Part shown: positions 43,007 through 53,744 of the stretch, in pieces
Position numbering within the stretch: the stretch's first letter is position 1
Layout of the letters: the number at the start of each line of letters is the position of its first letter
Assembly (NCBI GenBank): GCA_026414225.1
Contig: JAOAJK010000001.1
Span: 72,886-136,885, forward strand
Source: Thermoplasmata archaeon
GTDB lineage: Archaea; Thermoplasmatota; Thermoplasmata; Lutacidiplasmatales; SKW197
DNA length: 64,000 nucleotides
Reading direction: 5' to 3'
Translations under genes and position numbers: made by a program
The notes under the pieces: generated by a model
What the model saw: only the letters and a program-made list of their open reading frames with translations
Database searches by the model: none
Told to the model about the DNA's origin: nothing

Positions 43007-43417
43007 ATGCCGGCTGTCAGGGTGAGCATTGGGAGGAGAAGATTTTCCCTGGAAAAACTTTTGTCGGATGTGCCAGAAACAAGCGGTGCCTGTGTGGTGT
43101 TTGTCGGGATTGTCAGGGGCAGGGAGGAGAAGAAGCGAGTGGAAAAACTGGAGTATACTGCTTACACTGAAATGGCACGGACGGAGTTGAGAAGGATATG
43201 CGTCGCAATTGCTGAGAAATTTGGAGTTGATGCAATATATGTGCACCACAGAATCGGGACACTTAGACCCAAAGAACCTACGGTTTACATAGCGGTTTTT
43301 GGTCCCCACCGGAATGAGAGTTTCATGGCATGCAGGGAAGTACTGGAACTGATAAAGCAAAGGATACCGGTATGGAAGAAGGAATTTGTTGAGGGAGAGA
43401 ATGGAAGGTGGAAGTAG
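43007..43417 (+). CDS. moaE: Molybdopterin synthase catalytic subunit MoaE
   Basis: 136 residues. It converts precursor Z (cPMP) to molybdopterin with sulfur from MoaD. Visible are SGACVVFVGIVRG near the start, HRIGTLRPKEPTVYIAV, HRNESFMACREVLELIKQ and the catalytic lysine motif PVWKKE. Start and moaD stop abut with no gap, so translation is coupled. No other molybdopterin gene is in this window. Confidence 0.95.
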   Translation: MPAVRVSIGRRRFSLEKLLSDVPETSGACVVFVGIVRGREEKKRVEKLEYTAYTEMARTELRRICVAIAEKFGVDAIYVHHRIGTLRPKEPTVYIAVFGPHRNESFMACREVLELIKQRIPVWKKEFVEGENGRWK

Positions 43418-43485
43418 TTGCAGAAGCCGATAGGAAAGGTTAAATTTGGAGAGAGTATATCTGTTCTACGGGAATAGGTGGAAAC

Positions 43486-46400
43486 ATGGTAATACTCCCA
43501 TTGTCTATAGTGTCAATTTTTATCGCAAAACAGCATGAAGAGAAGGAGATAGAGAAGGCCGCTGAAGCCAAGGAAATGATGGAAAAGATTGAAGCCCGTA
43601 TGAATGCTGTAAGGGAGAAGGGAATAAAAAATATTGAAAAAATTGAAAAGGTATATTCCACAATAGCCAAGTTTTACAAGCAGGAGGCATATGAAAAGGT
43701 GCTGTCAGAGGGCTTGAGACTTCTAAGTGTTATGGAAAAACTCACAGCCAAGGAAGAGAAAAAGGAGGAAGAGGAGAAGAAGGATAAAGCCGAGAGTGAG
43801 AAAATCGCAAGGGAAAAGCTGGAGGAGTGCAGGAAGAAATTGGAGGAAATCAAGGAAAGAGGCGTGAAAATCCATCCCAGGATTGAGGAAATGCTCGCTG
43901 AAATCGAGAGTAATATCGGTGCTGAGAAGTATGCGGATGCAGAACGGCTTGCTGGCAAACTCCAGAAGATAGAGAGTGTCCTGGTGGAGGAGTATGAGAA
44001 AGCGGTAAACTTCGTGAAGGAAATCTCCAAGTTGCTGGAAGAGCGGGAAACGTTGAAAGCTGCATTTGATGAGGATATGGCGCGGGTGCAATCCCTTCTC
44101 GGAGAAGGGAATTACAAGGAGGCGGTTAAAGAGTGCACGGAAATTATCGATAGGGTCAAGGCCGCCCAGTACTACATGACTGCGGTTGAGAATGAGGAGA
44201 AAAAAATTGAGGCAACTGCGGAGTTATATTATGAGAGAAGGGAAGAAGTCCCATACCTGGATGCAAGGAAAAATATTGCAATCCTCGGTGAGAGTGGAAG
44301 GTACGAAGAGGCCCTTGCACTTGCATCCGCGTATTCATACATGCTCCAGTCATACCTCACTGAGGGGAGCCAGGCCCTCGTAGAGTTTGACAATATTTTC
44401 AGGAACAGCGACAACTATGTGCAGAGTGCAGTTACCTATTACCAAAGCCAGGTTTCGTATCTGCGGAAAAAAGTGGAAGAGGGAAAAAATCTGGAGATTA
44501 ACACTGCCGATGCCGAAAACCTGCTGGCAGACGCGGATAAGTTCTTCAGTGAGCGGAAATATGGTGATGCTCTGGATAATGTGTTACTGGCGAAAAGTTA
44601 CCTCTACAGTGCTACCGAGAACAAACTGAATAGCCTAATTTCAAATGTGGAATCCTTTTTGGCCAGTGAAACTGCAATTTCCCCGGAGGATATGGGGAAA
44701 TTCAGGGCAAGGGTTGAGGAAGCCAAGGAACTTGTGGGCAGGAAAAGATACTTCGAGGCGAACAAAATCCTTGCAGAGATAAAGGATGAGTTTTTGAAGG
44801 TGAGGGATGCAGTGCTCACCACAATGAAAGCCACACTTGAGAAAAAGATTGAAGAGGCAGAGAAGCAGGGTATTGATGTGCCTGGCGTTAAACGTTTGAT
44901 GTCAATTGCGGAGCGTGAGATTGCAAAGGAAAACTACGCGGCTGCGGTATCTCACTACAAGAATGCAATTGATGGCATTGATGCGGTGGTAATTGTTGAA
45001 GTGGAAAAGAAACTGGCGGATGCAGAGAAATTCGCATCATACCTCAGCGATTTGCCTGAAGGCAAATTTGTGGCGAAACTTGGGGAAATCAGAGGCAAAA
45101 AGGATGGTGGAAACGCATTTGAATTGCTGAGGGAAACCCTGGAACTTGAGAAAATTTTCGCTGAGGACCTGAACCGCCTTGTAGAAAGCAAGCTCTCCGT
45201 TCTCACCCACCTAGAAAATTTAAAGTCCATGCTTAATGTGGAGTATCAGATACCAAAGATAACCTGTACCGGATATTCTGATGCGGAAAATTGCATTAAG
45301 GAAGTGGAGAGTTTTATCAAGGACACGAACGAGAAGTTTCGAACAGCATTCGAAAAAGTTGTGGAAGAAGGAAACAGAAAAATGGAGCTGGCAATCCCCG
45401 ACATGGATATTTCGGTTGAGAAGAACCAGTTCAAGGAAATGTTGAAAGCAATCAACGAAGCGCGATGGGATGTAGCAATCGAACACTACAATCTATTCAT
45501 TAAAACTCTTGAGAAGAATGTCATCGATTTTGTTAAAAAACGGGTGAGGGAGCACCTGCGTCCCCTGAATGCGGCCGCCCAGCAACTCGGTGTGAAGGGG
45601 CTTTCTCCGAAGGACATCGGGAATCTTATAAAAAACATTAACCTAGAAAATGCAAAAGCAACATATTCTGAAATTCTAGAACTGGAAGCCAGCATAGAGA
45701 AGGATACAATTGCCCTCCTGAACGATAAATTCACGAAAATCAACGCAAGTGTGGAGATTGCAGAGAGCATAGGATTTGGTGTGGGGGAGATAAAGGGGGA
45801 AATGGAGAAGGCAAAGATGGCGATTCAGGAGAAGAGGTTTGCTGAAGCTAACAATGCGCTGGAAGAGATAAAAAAAGTAATAGCATCCTCGCTTGCAGAA
45901 TTCGTAAATGCGGAGTTGACGGGCTTAAAGTCACTTATTAATTCCGCTGTGGAGAAAAAAATAGATATCGGTGATGTCCACACCTATTTAAACGATGCTG
46001 AGAGTTTGATACGAAGAAATAACATAATCAAGGCCCACGAAAAAATCAGAGAAGGGCACGAACAAATTGTTAAAGTTTTTGCGGGGGCTTCCACCAGCAT
46101 GGAGCAAACCCTCAGGAAATGCATTGCGGCAATGGAACGGCTCGGAATAGAATGGAAGGATATCGATGCAGAATCCCAAACTGTGGGGTCACTTAAGGCA
46201 GAGGGAAAATTTTTCGAAATTGTTGAACTGCTCTACAGGTTAATTGACGAAGCAACAGACCGTTTGGCCTCCCAGTGGTTAAATCTTTACAAGTATGCGG
46301 AACAACTTGTGTTTTCTATGGAGCGATATGGTCTCGGATTTGGCTACAGGGAACGACTGGAGAACGCGAGGATGCTTGCAAGTACCAACAGAACATACGA

Positions 46401-49400
46401 AGCCCTAATAGAAATCATAAACCTTCTTGCAGAGAGCGATGAACTGATGAGAGCGGAGGCCCTGAAGATTCTTGAGAAGCTCACCTACCTTGCAGAGACC
46501 GGCGGTAAATACGGGATTGTGGTGACATACGATTCCGCGACCCTTGAGAGAATACGGCAGCTTATAGAAGCAAATAGATACTTTAATGCTATAGAGGAGG
46601 CGTATCCAGTTTACAGGAGTTACACAAAACTTTTTGAAAAGTATCTTTCAGATATGCTGACTGCTTTCCACGAGGGACTGAAGACCCTACGGACCTTCAA
46701 CATCGATACCACGCCCTACGCTGAACGCATAGATACCTATCAAAGTTACATAAGTGCCAACGACTGGAAAAATGGTCTTGAGTACGGAACCGAACTCCGC
46801 AATGAAATCCAGAATACGATAAAGAAGAAGGTGGAAGAAGTCATCGAAGAGACCGGCGAGAAACTGAGGATGCTGGAAACCCGCGGTGAGGACATCTCCA
46901 AAATAAAGTTCATGCAGGAAGTTGCGATCGAGAAGTTGAAGCAGGGAGACATTCAGAAGGCGGTAAGTGCAGCATTTTCCGCAAGGGAAGGTGCCGAAAA
47001 GGCCTTCGGTGAAAAATGCATGGCTTTGATCGAATACTGGGATAAGATTATCACAGCCCTCGAAAAGTACAGCCCACAGCCAGACATGCTTGAAAAACTC
47101 GGAATGCTCCGAGAAAGAGCCAAGGTAAATCCACAGTCAGCACTGGAAACCGACAGCGACATGCGGAGGATGCTCAAAGAGAAGATGGTGATGAAAAACA
47201 GGGAAAACGAAAAGAAACTGGGAGAAGTGAAAAAGGAGTTTGCCAATCTTAAAATGGACTGGGGAAAGATGGAGAATCACCTTAGAATGTTGTCGGCCAA
47301 GGAAAACTTCGAAGTTGTGGATATTCAAAATATTATGACATTTGTTGAAGGACTGAATCAGGAAATTAAGATAAAACTGGCTAAAACGATAGTGGAATTT
47401 GAAAACCAGTTATCGCTGATCGAAGATTCTGGCAAGAGGGAAGAGATCCGGGCCACGATTGCGAAGTCAAAGGATATGCTTAATGCTGGACAAATTGAAG
47501 GAGCAAACACGGAAATTGGAAAGATTGCGGCTGGTGTGAGAAAGGTTATTGAGGACACCATAGAGGCCAGGATGAGTGAAACAGTCAAGATAATTGCTGC
47601 ATTGAATGTCCTGAACCTTAATTTCCATATTTATGAAAACCGTTATCTTGATGCGAAGGAACATCTGGCAAGAGAGGAATACTCAAAGGCACTTGAAATT
47701 CTAGAAAATATAATGGAACAGGGTAACAAGGAAATTGAAGACCACATAGCTGGGATTGAACGGGAGATCACCGATGCAATGGAGATAATGAAAAGGCTGG
47801 ATATAGATACAGCTGAGATCTCTGAAAAACATGCCCTTCTCAAGCAACATGCAGCCAGCAAGGATTTTGATGCAGTGTCAAAAATATACCCAGAACTGAA
47901 GGGGAAGATTATAAAAATGATGGAGGAAAATCTTCTCTCTGCAATTAATCAATGTGACTTGCTGATCGAGTTCGCAGTGGGTATCGGAATCGATGTCTCT
48001 CATCCAAAGGAGCTACTGAACAAGGGAAAGATAAGGTTTGCTTCAAAGATGTATGTCCAGGCAAAGAATCTTATCACCAAGGCCCTGTCATCCACTGAGG
48101 AAGCGGTGCGACGATATATCGCGAACGAGATAGGTATGATTGCTCCGCAGATTGAGATGCTTGCGCTGCTTGGCATTCCCGCGGAAGAACACAGAAACCT
48201 TCTCGAGGAGGCAAAGCGGAAGCTGGATGTTAGAGATTACATGGGCGCCCAATCAATCTCCGTAAAACTCAAAAAACAGGTGGAAGATTTGCTCGAGGAG
48301 AACAGTACGAAGTTGTTGGCTGAAATCAGGTCATGCATTGAAAAGGGTGCCCAGATCGGTGCAGAAACCACTCTGTTCGAGCGAATGTACCTTACCGCTC
48401 AGGCATTCATAAATGGAAGAAACTATGAAGGACTCGTAAGCCTTGCAAAGGATGCTAAAAATAAGTTTATAGAGGTCACGAATGAGGTCTTTAGAGCCCA
48501 CATCGAGACATTCGGAAGATGGCTGGATATTCTAGCCATTCACGGAATAAGCGATGAAAATTATGTAGAGATAAGGAACATGGCTAGGAATACATTTGAA
48601 GCCGGGAACACCACCGAAGCGGCGAAGATCATAAAAAATGCATTGAACGATATGGAAATCACCGTAAGGGATAGGGTCCTCAAAAGAAAGGAAGAGATTG
48701 AAGAGAGAGTCAGCTTTCTCAGAAAATACGGTGTTCAGCTATCACCAGTTGAAGTTGCCATAAAAAATATTGCCACAGATGTGGAGAAGAGGGACTATAT
48801 TGAGGCAAGGAACCATATTGAGCAAGCCAACAAAGCCCTGAATCAGATTGCAGAAATAAAGGTAAGGGAGTTGCTTTCATCCCTAAAAGGATACATCGGG
48901 AAATTGAAAAAATCGAACGTCCCTGTTACGGACAGAAGCAACGAAATTGAGGTACTTCTTACAGCGGGAAAGCATTTTGATGCCATCACAAGATACGAAG
49001 AGATTCTTGCCGAGGTTGACAGCAATTATGCCCGCCATATCCTTGAAATTGCGGAAGAAACGGAAGGTTACATAAAGACCTCTGGCAACCTTCTCGCTTC
49101 GACCGAAAATTTCATCGAAACGCTGAAGCAGGTGAAGTATCTGGTGGAAACACGGGCATACGACGATGCCTATCAGATAGCCACCCAGGTGAGGTATCAT
49201 GTAACTGCCCAGATAGAGGGCAGAATCAACGGAGCAATCAACGAAGCTCAGGGATACATTGAGCGTTTCAAGACACTTGGACCAGAAATTTTATCCGCTG
49301 CAATTGTGCTCAACAATGCTTCCCTCTCGCTCTCACAGAAGAAATACAGTGAGGCCTACGAACTCGCTACAAGCGCGATCAATAAAATAATGAGCAGCGT

Positions 49401-52400
49401 TAGGGAATACACCACACGGGAAATAGAGGACTACAAGAGTTTTATTGCGGATTGCGAGAGAATCGGAATTGATGTGACCAAATTCAGAGAAGGCGTGGTC
49501 CGTGCAGAAAGGTCGTTGAGGGATAACCGGGTCGTGGAAACCTATTACACGATAAAAGAAACCAAGAAACTCGGCGACGAAAGCATGTCAACCTACCTTG
49601 CATCCAGAATCAATGATACGATGGCGAGAATAGATGAGGCAGAACGTTTGGGTGTGGACACCGTTAAGATAATTCATCTGAAAAACCGTGTAGCTGCGGT
49701 GCAGCAATCACCGAATGTGCTGGACGCCCTAAGAGAACTTAAGAACATAGAGCAGGATACGACTATTGCTGCAGAGGAAAAAGTTAAGGAGGTTTTTGAA
49801 TCTATTGATGGATTGTATTCCTACTTCTCAAGGGTAGGTCTTAATCTTTCCGAGGCAGAAGGTCTCCTCAAAATCGCATCCCAAAACATAGCTTCGAAAA
49901 ATCTGGTGGATGCGATGGCCGTGTTGATTGAGTGTGAGAGTGTCGTGATTGAAACGGTAGAAAAATACATCACATCCGAACTTGCAAAATGGCAAAAATT
50001 CCTTGTGTTCCTGATGAAGGTTGTCCCTGAATTTTCTTCGCTGGTGGAGCAAATTAAGAAAGTCCAGGACCTCCTGGTTGTGAAGGATTACAAAAAGGCA
50101 CATCACATGTTGAATGAACTCAGCAGTGCAATTCTTAAGAATGTGAATGAGAAACTGCTACCTGCGATTGAAGCCAAGCTCCAGGAAGTTGTGGAAGTGA
50201 GGAAAATTGGAATTGATGCGTCCAGAGTGGAGGCGATGATAAGGGAGGCGATCGAAAAACTACGGGCTGGCGAGTATCTCAGGGTGAAAGAAATTTTTGA
50301 AAATGCATCAGCCCAGTTTGACAATATGCTCGCTGCCCATTCCAACAACGAAATTGAAATCTTTGCAAGGAATCTGGATGTTGCAAAAATGCTGGGCATC
50401 GACACCAGCCAGTACAGTGCCCTCCTTCCACAGTTCAAGAGTCAGGTGAGTGGAGGGAAGTACAGAGAGACCTTGTTGCAGATTTCTACGATTCAGAAAG
50501 AACTGTATGAGAAGTTGAAATCAGTAATAGAGAAAAACGTTGCAAAATGTATTGAGGAAATGGAGGTTGCCTCTGAACTCAACATCGACTTCAGTGAAGT
50601 GAACGCACTCCTTGAATCAGCGGCAATGAAGATTAAGTATATGGACATGATGGCAGCATACCAGATGGTCACTAAAGCAAAGGAAATCATACCGGAAATC
50701 GTACGTAGCCAGATTGCGAGGGAAATTGAGTTGCAGCTTGAAAGAGGAAGCCGGCTCCGTGAAAGAGGAATTGATATATCCAAACATGAACACCTTCTAC
50801 ATAAGGCAAAGGAGCGGCTGGGTGCCGGGAAATATTCGGAAGCTAAGTTTCTTATAGTAAGGTACATGAACAGTATTCTCCCAGTTCTGGAAGAAAACTT
50901 TGACAAGAGCATTGACTATCTACGGGCAACGATAAACACGGCAAAGGTCATCGGAATAAAGGTAGAAGGAGAGGATGCTCTTTGGGGAGAAATAAAGAAG
51001 AGAATTGGAACAGGCGATTACATCGGGGCGAATGAATTAATAGAAGTTTATCAAAGTAACCTTATTGAGAAGATAGAGACCACGGTGAAGGCGGAGCTTC
51101 AGAAATTCACAACTCTTCTCGAAATTGCCATCGCATACAAATGTCCCGTAAGCAGTATTGCAGAATCGCACTCCCATACTCAAACCGAGTTTCAGAGTAA
51201 AAAGTATGTGAATGCACTTAAGCAGGCAAAACAGAATATTGAACAACTCGAAGAGATCCTGAGAGAACGTGCTGGAATAGAACTGAAAAACCTCGAGGCA
51301 GAGATCAAGGAATATGCGTCTCACAATGTTGATACCAGCGTCGCGGAAAAAGTTCTGGATGAAGCGAAGAAACGTCTCGGAGAGAAAAACTATTCCCTGG
51401 CATTCGAATCCATAACCCATGCCAGGCACAACCTTGAACAGAACGCAATTGGATTCGAGAAAAAAGTCATAGAGGAAGTCCAGCGGCTCGTGGACAACGC
51501 GGTGGAGATGAAAATAAATATTGAACAGGGTAGCGTGCTTTTCAACAATGGTAAAGAACTTTACAATACTGGCAAACTCTTGGAGGCCCTGAGTCCGCTC
51601 GTTTCATCACGCGAAAAAATCACTCAGGCAATTAAAAACGAGCTCCGTTCCAGAATTGAAACAATGAACTCCACACTTGAACTCGGGCGGGAGATGAAGA
51701 TCGATGTCTCCGAGATAGAGCGAAACATCCAGAGTGCCCAGAAATCGCTGCTTATAAACAGCTTTGAAGAAACCCACAGGTTTATAACTGCAGCCACTTC
51801 AAAATTCGTTAGCGTGGCTACTGCCGCCCTCGGCACAGAAATCTCCAAGGTAGAGGCGATAATCAACGTGGGTGAGACCATCGGGTGCAATCTCGCACTG
51901 AGTCGTAAGGAAATCCTGAAGGCAAAGGAAATGGTGGTGAATAAGGAGTTTGCTGGTGCGAAAAAACATATCGATGAGATTGCTGCAAAAACGAAGAAGA
52001 CGGTATCTGCCCGTGTGCTGGAAGAGATAAACGGGTCCAAGGCGGTGCTTGGTCTGGCAAAACAATTCCGGATTGAAGTGTCAAAACAGGAAGAGGTGCT
52101 TAAAAATGCAGAAGAACTTGTGCGGAAAGAAAGATACCAGGAGGCCTACAATCATGCAATTGAGATAAAGGCATACCTTGTGAACAGCGTGGTCAAATTC
52201 CTCAATACAGAAATCTCCTCTGTAAATGGTCTCCTGAATGTTTCTGGTTCAATAGGTGTTCCAGAACTTTCCCCTGCAAGGGAAGACATTGATGAAAGCT
52301 TGAAAAAGCTTCATGAAATGGACTTCGAGGGCGCATATGCTAAACTGGATGCTGCAAGAAACCGCATTATCAAGAATGCTACTGAATACCTGAATGCACT

Positions 52401-53709
52401 CGTGAAGGATGCTGAAAACATTTTAGCAGATGCAAAAAATGTTGAAGCGGTGGTAAGTGAAGAACTTTATGCAGAGATTGAAACTGCAAAGGCGCATATC
52501 AATCAACAGCGCTTCAGGGAGGCAAGGGATGTAGCTCTGGGAGTGTATGAAAAAGGGCTGAACATTGCAAAGGATAAGATACAGGAGAGGTTGAACGTGC
52601 TTAATTCCCTACTGGATCTCACGAAGAATTTTGGAATCCCAGTAGAAACTGCTCCTGAAACGATGAAGACAATCTCTGAGATGCTGGCAGCAAAGAATTT
52701 CAAAGGAGCGAACAAAAAGTGCCTGGAATTGACGAAAAAAGTGAGTGATTTACTCCAGAGTTACTGTGAGACCCAGATACTCAACACGGCCAAGCTTGTG
52801 GACCTTGGCGAATCGATAGGGATCAAGATGCTGGAGATAAAACGGTCTGTTGAGGGAACCTGGGGACTTTTGAGGAACAGGCAGTACCTAGATGTTGTGA
52901 ATCTCACAAACGATGTTCAGACAAAGATTCATGGAATGCTTGATCATTTTCTGATGGATGAGGTGCAGCGAATCCAGAATGATATAAAGTATGCGGAGAG
53001 CATCGGTGCAAATGCAGCAAAGGTGAGGGAAATGCTGGAGGGTGCACAGACGAAACACAGAGAAAAGGACTACACTGCAGCCCATCGAGCCCTGGTGGAT
53101 ACCGAGGTGGCGCTTGGGAAAGTGCTGACCAGGCATATAAGTGATTCCGTGAGCGTAGCCCGTCTTACCTATGACATTGGATTGAGAATCGGGGTGGACC
53201 TAAATGACATCAACGAAAAGTTCAGACAGATAGAGAACCTCTCCAACGAGAAAAAATTCAGGGAGGCGTATTTTACCGTTGTGGAAACCAGAAAGAACAT
53301 AATTTCTAGAATTGAAAACTATATGAGTGATGCCCTGAATGATGTAAACCAGAAGATTGAAACTGCCAGCGAACTCGGTGTCGATGTGACCAATGCAAGG
53401 GCAATGTTCGAGATTGCAAAAAATACCATCCGGGGAAAAGATTATCTGGAGGCAAAGAAAATTCTGGGTAAAATCGAAGAAAATGTGGACACCCTTTGCA
53501 GGAACAACCTGCTTGAAGAGTATGAGCGAATAATGAAGACAGTTGAGGAATTCAAAGCAAAGAATGTGGATGTAAGCGAAGTGGTTTCGGGACTGGAAAG
53601 GGTAAAATCACGGATTGATAAAAAGCTGTATGTGGAGGCAAAGCTCGCCCTCGAAACTGTAAGGGCAAAGATAAGAACGATAGAAAGAATCGTGAAGCTC
53701 GGAGTTTGA
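43486..53709 (+). CDS. Giant 3407-residue protein with about fifty 62-residue helical repeats
   Basis: One uninterrupted frame of 10.2 kb; ATG with AGGTGG upstream. A short hydrophobic N-terminus (ILPLSIVSIFIA, residues 3-14) could anchor it to the membrane, and a Lys/Glu-rich spacer follows near residue 90. The rest is built from units with the pattern G-[I/V]-D-[V/I], then LL-x-x-A, K-x-Y-x-x-A and a long helix before the next GID. The period is 62 residues: units begin at nt 45772, 45958 and 46144, exactly 186 apart, and at least ten units I counted keep 62. A few near residues 560-640 are irregular. The units diverge in sequence, so they are old. I recognise no family; an elongated all-helical scaffold is inferred. 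No Cys-rich, catalytic or ATPase motif is seen. Confidence 0.9.
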   Translation: MVILPLSIVSIFIAKQHEEKEIEKAAEAKEMMEKIEARMNAVREKGIKNIEKIEKVYSTIAKFYKQEAYEKVLSEGLRLLSVMEKLTAKEEKKEEEEKKDKAESEKIAREKLEECRKKLEEIKERGVKIHPRIEEMLAEIESNIGAEKYADAERLAGKLQKIESVLVEEYEKAVNFVKEISKLLEERETLKAAFDEDMARVQSLLGEGNYKEAVKECTEIIDRVKAAQYYMTAVENEEKKIEATAELYYERREEVPYLDARKNIAILGESGRYEEALALASAYSYMLQSYLTEGSQALVEFDNIFRNSDNYVQSAVTYYQSQVSYLRKKVEEGKNLEINTADAENLLADADKFFSERKYGDALDNVLLAKSYLYSATENKLNSLISNVESFLASETAISPEDMGKFRARVEEAKELVGRKRYFEANKILAEIKDEFLKVRDAVLTTMKATLEKKIEEAEKQGIDVPGVKRLMSIAEREIAKENYAAAVSHYKNAIDGIDAVVIVEVEKKLADAEKFASYLSDLPEGKFVAKLGEIRGKKDGGNAFELLRETLELEKIFAEDLNRLVESKLSVLTHLENLKSMLNVEYQIPKITCTGYSDAENCIKEVESFIKDTNEKFRTAFEKVVEEGNRKMELAIPDMDISVEKNQFKEMLKAINEARWDVAIEHYNLFIKTLEKNVIDFVKKRVREHLRPLNAAAQQLGVKGLSPKDIGNLIKNINLENAKATYSEILELEASIEKDTIALLNDKFTKINASVEIAESIGFGVGEIKGEMEKAKMAIQEKRFAEANNALEEIKKVIASSLAEFVNAELTGLKSLINSAVEKKIDIGDVHTYLNDAESLIRRNNIIKAHEKIREGHEQIVKVFAGASTSMEQTLRKCIAAMERLGIEWKDIDAESQTVGSLKAEGKFFEIVELLYRLIDEATDRLASQWLNLYKYAEQLVFSMERYGLGFGYRERLENARMLASTNRTYEALIEIINLLAESDELMRAEALKILEKLTYLAETGGKYGIVVTYDSATLERIRQLIEANRYFNAIEEAYPVYRSYTKLFEKYLSDMLTAFHEGLKTLRTFNIDTTPYAERIDTYQSYISANDWKNGLEYGTELRNEIQNTIKKKVEEVIEETGEKLRMLETRGEDISKIKFMQEVAIEKLKQGDIQKAVSAAFSAREGAEKAFGEKCMALIEYWDKIITALEKYSPQPDMLEKLGMLRERAKVNPQSALETDSDMRRMLKEKMVMKNRENEKKLGEVKKEFANLKMDWGKMENHLRMLSAKENFEVVDIQNIMTFVEGLNQEIKIKLAKTIVEFENQLSLIEDSGKREEIRATIAKSKDMLNAGQIEGANTEIGKIAAGVRKVIEDTIEARMSETVKIIAALNVLNLNFHIYENRYLDAKEHLAREEYSKALEILENIMEQGNKEIEDHIAGIEREITDAMEIMKRLDIDTAEISEKHALLKQHAASKDFDAVSKIYPELKGKIIKMMEENLLSAINQCDLLIEFAVGIGIDVSHPKELLNKGKIRFASKMYVQAKNLITKALSSTEEAVRRYIANEIGMIAPQIEMLALLGIPAEEHRNLLEEAKRKLDVRDYMGAQSISVKLKKQVEDLLEENSTKLLAEIRSCIEKGAQIGAETTLFERMYLTAQAFINGRNYEGLVSLAKDAKNKFIEVTNEVFRAHIETFGRWLDILAIHGISDENYVEIRNMARNTFEAGNTTEAAKIIKNALNDMEITVRDRVLKRKEEIEERVSFLRKYGVQLSPVEVAIKNIATDVEKRDYIEARNHIEQANKALNQIAEIKVRELLSSLKGYIGKLKKSNVPVTDRSNEIEVLLTAGKHFDAITRYEEILAEVDSNYARHILEIAEETEGYIKTSGNLLASTENFIETLKQVKYLVETRAYDDAYQIATQVRYHVTAQIEGRINGAINEAQGYIERFKTLGPEILSAAIVLNNASLSLSQKKYSEAYELATSAINKIMSSVREYTTREIEDYKSFIADCERIGIDVTKFREGVVRAERSLRDNRVVETYYTIKETKKLGDESMSTYLASRINDTMARIDEAERLGVDTVKIIHLKNRVAAVQQSPNVLDALRELKNIEQDTTIAAEEKVKEVFESIDGLYSYFSRVGLNLSEAEGLLKIASQNIASKNLVDAMAVLIECESVVIETVEKYITSELAKWQKFLVFLMKVVPEFSSLVEQIKKVQDLLVVKDYKKAHHMLNELSSAILKNVNEKLLPAIEAKLQEVVEVRKIGIDASRVEAMIREAIEKLRAGEYLRVKEIFENASAQFDNMLAAHSNNEIEIFARNLDVAKMLGIDTSQYSALLPQFKSQVSGGKYRETLLQISTIQKELYEKLKSVIEKNVAKCIEEMEVASELNIDFSEVNALLESAAMKIKYMDMMAAYQMVTKAKEIIPEIVRSQIAREIELQLERGSRLRERGIDISKHEHLLHKAKERLGAGKYSEAKFLIVRYMNSILPVLEENFDKSIDYLRATINTAKVIGIKVEGEDALWGEIKKRIGTGDYIGANELIEVYQSNLIEKIETTVKAELQKFTTLLEIAIAYKCPVSSIAESHSHTQTEFQSKKYVNALKQAKQNIEQLEEILRERAGIELKNLEAEIKEYASHNVDTSVAEKVLDEAKKRLGEKNYSLAFESITHARHNLEQNAIGFEKKVIEEVQRLVDNAVEMKINIEQGSVLFNNGKELYNTGKLLEALSPLVSSREKITQAIKNELRSRIETMNSTLELGREMKIDVSEIERNIQSAQKSLLINSFEETHRFITAATSKFVSVATAALGTEISKVEAIINVGETIGCNLALSRKEILKAKEMVVNKEFAGAKKHIDEIAAKTKKTVSARVLEEINGSKAVLGLAKQFRIEVSKQEEVLKNAEELVRKERYQEAYNHAIEIKAYLVNSVVKFLNTEISSVNGLLNVSGSIGVPELSPAREDIDESLKKLHEMDFEGAYAKLDAARNRIIKNATEYLNALVKDAENILADAKNVEAVVSEELYAEIETAKAHINQQRFREARDVALGVYEKGLNIAKDKIQERLNVLNSLLDLTKNFGIPVETAPETMKTISEMLAAKNFKGANKKCLELTKKVSDLLQSYCETQILNTAKLVDLGESIGIKMLEIKRSVEGTWGLLRNRQYLDVVNLTNDVQTKIHGMLDHFLMDEVQRIQNDIKYAESIGANAAKVREMLEGAQTKHREKDYTAAHRALVDTEVALGKVLTRHISDSVSVARLTYDIGLRIGVDLNDINEKFRQIENLSNEKKFREAYFTVVETRKNIISRIENYMSDALNDVNQKIETASELGVDVTNARAMFEIAKNTIRGKDYLEAKKILGKIEENVDTLCRNNLLEEYERIMKTVEEFKAKNVDVSEVVSGLERVKSRIDKKLYVEAKLALETVRAKIRTIERIVKLGV

Positions 53710-53744
53710 AAGGAATTATATATCGGGATGCGTTATATCCACTC

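Noticed and set aside
43486-53709. Possible DNA tandem repeat or CRISPR-like array with 186-nt period
   Set aside because: The period exists only in the protein; nucleotide sequences of units are strongly diverged and there are no identical direct repeats with spacers.
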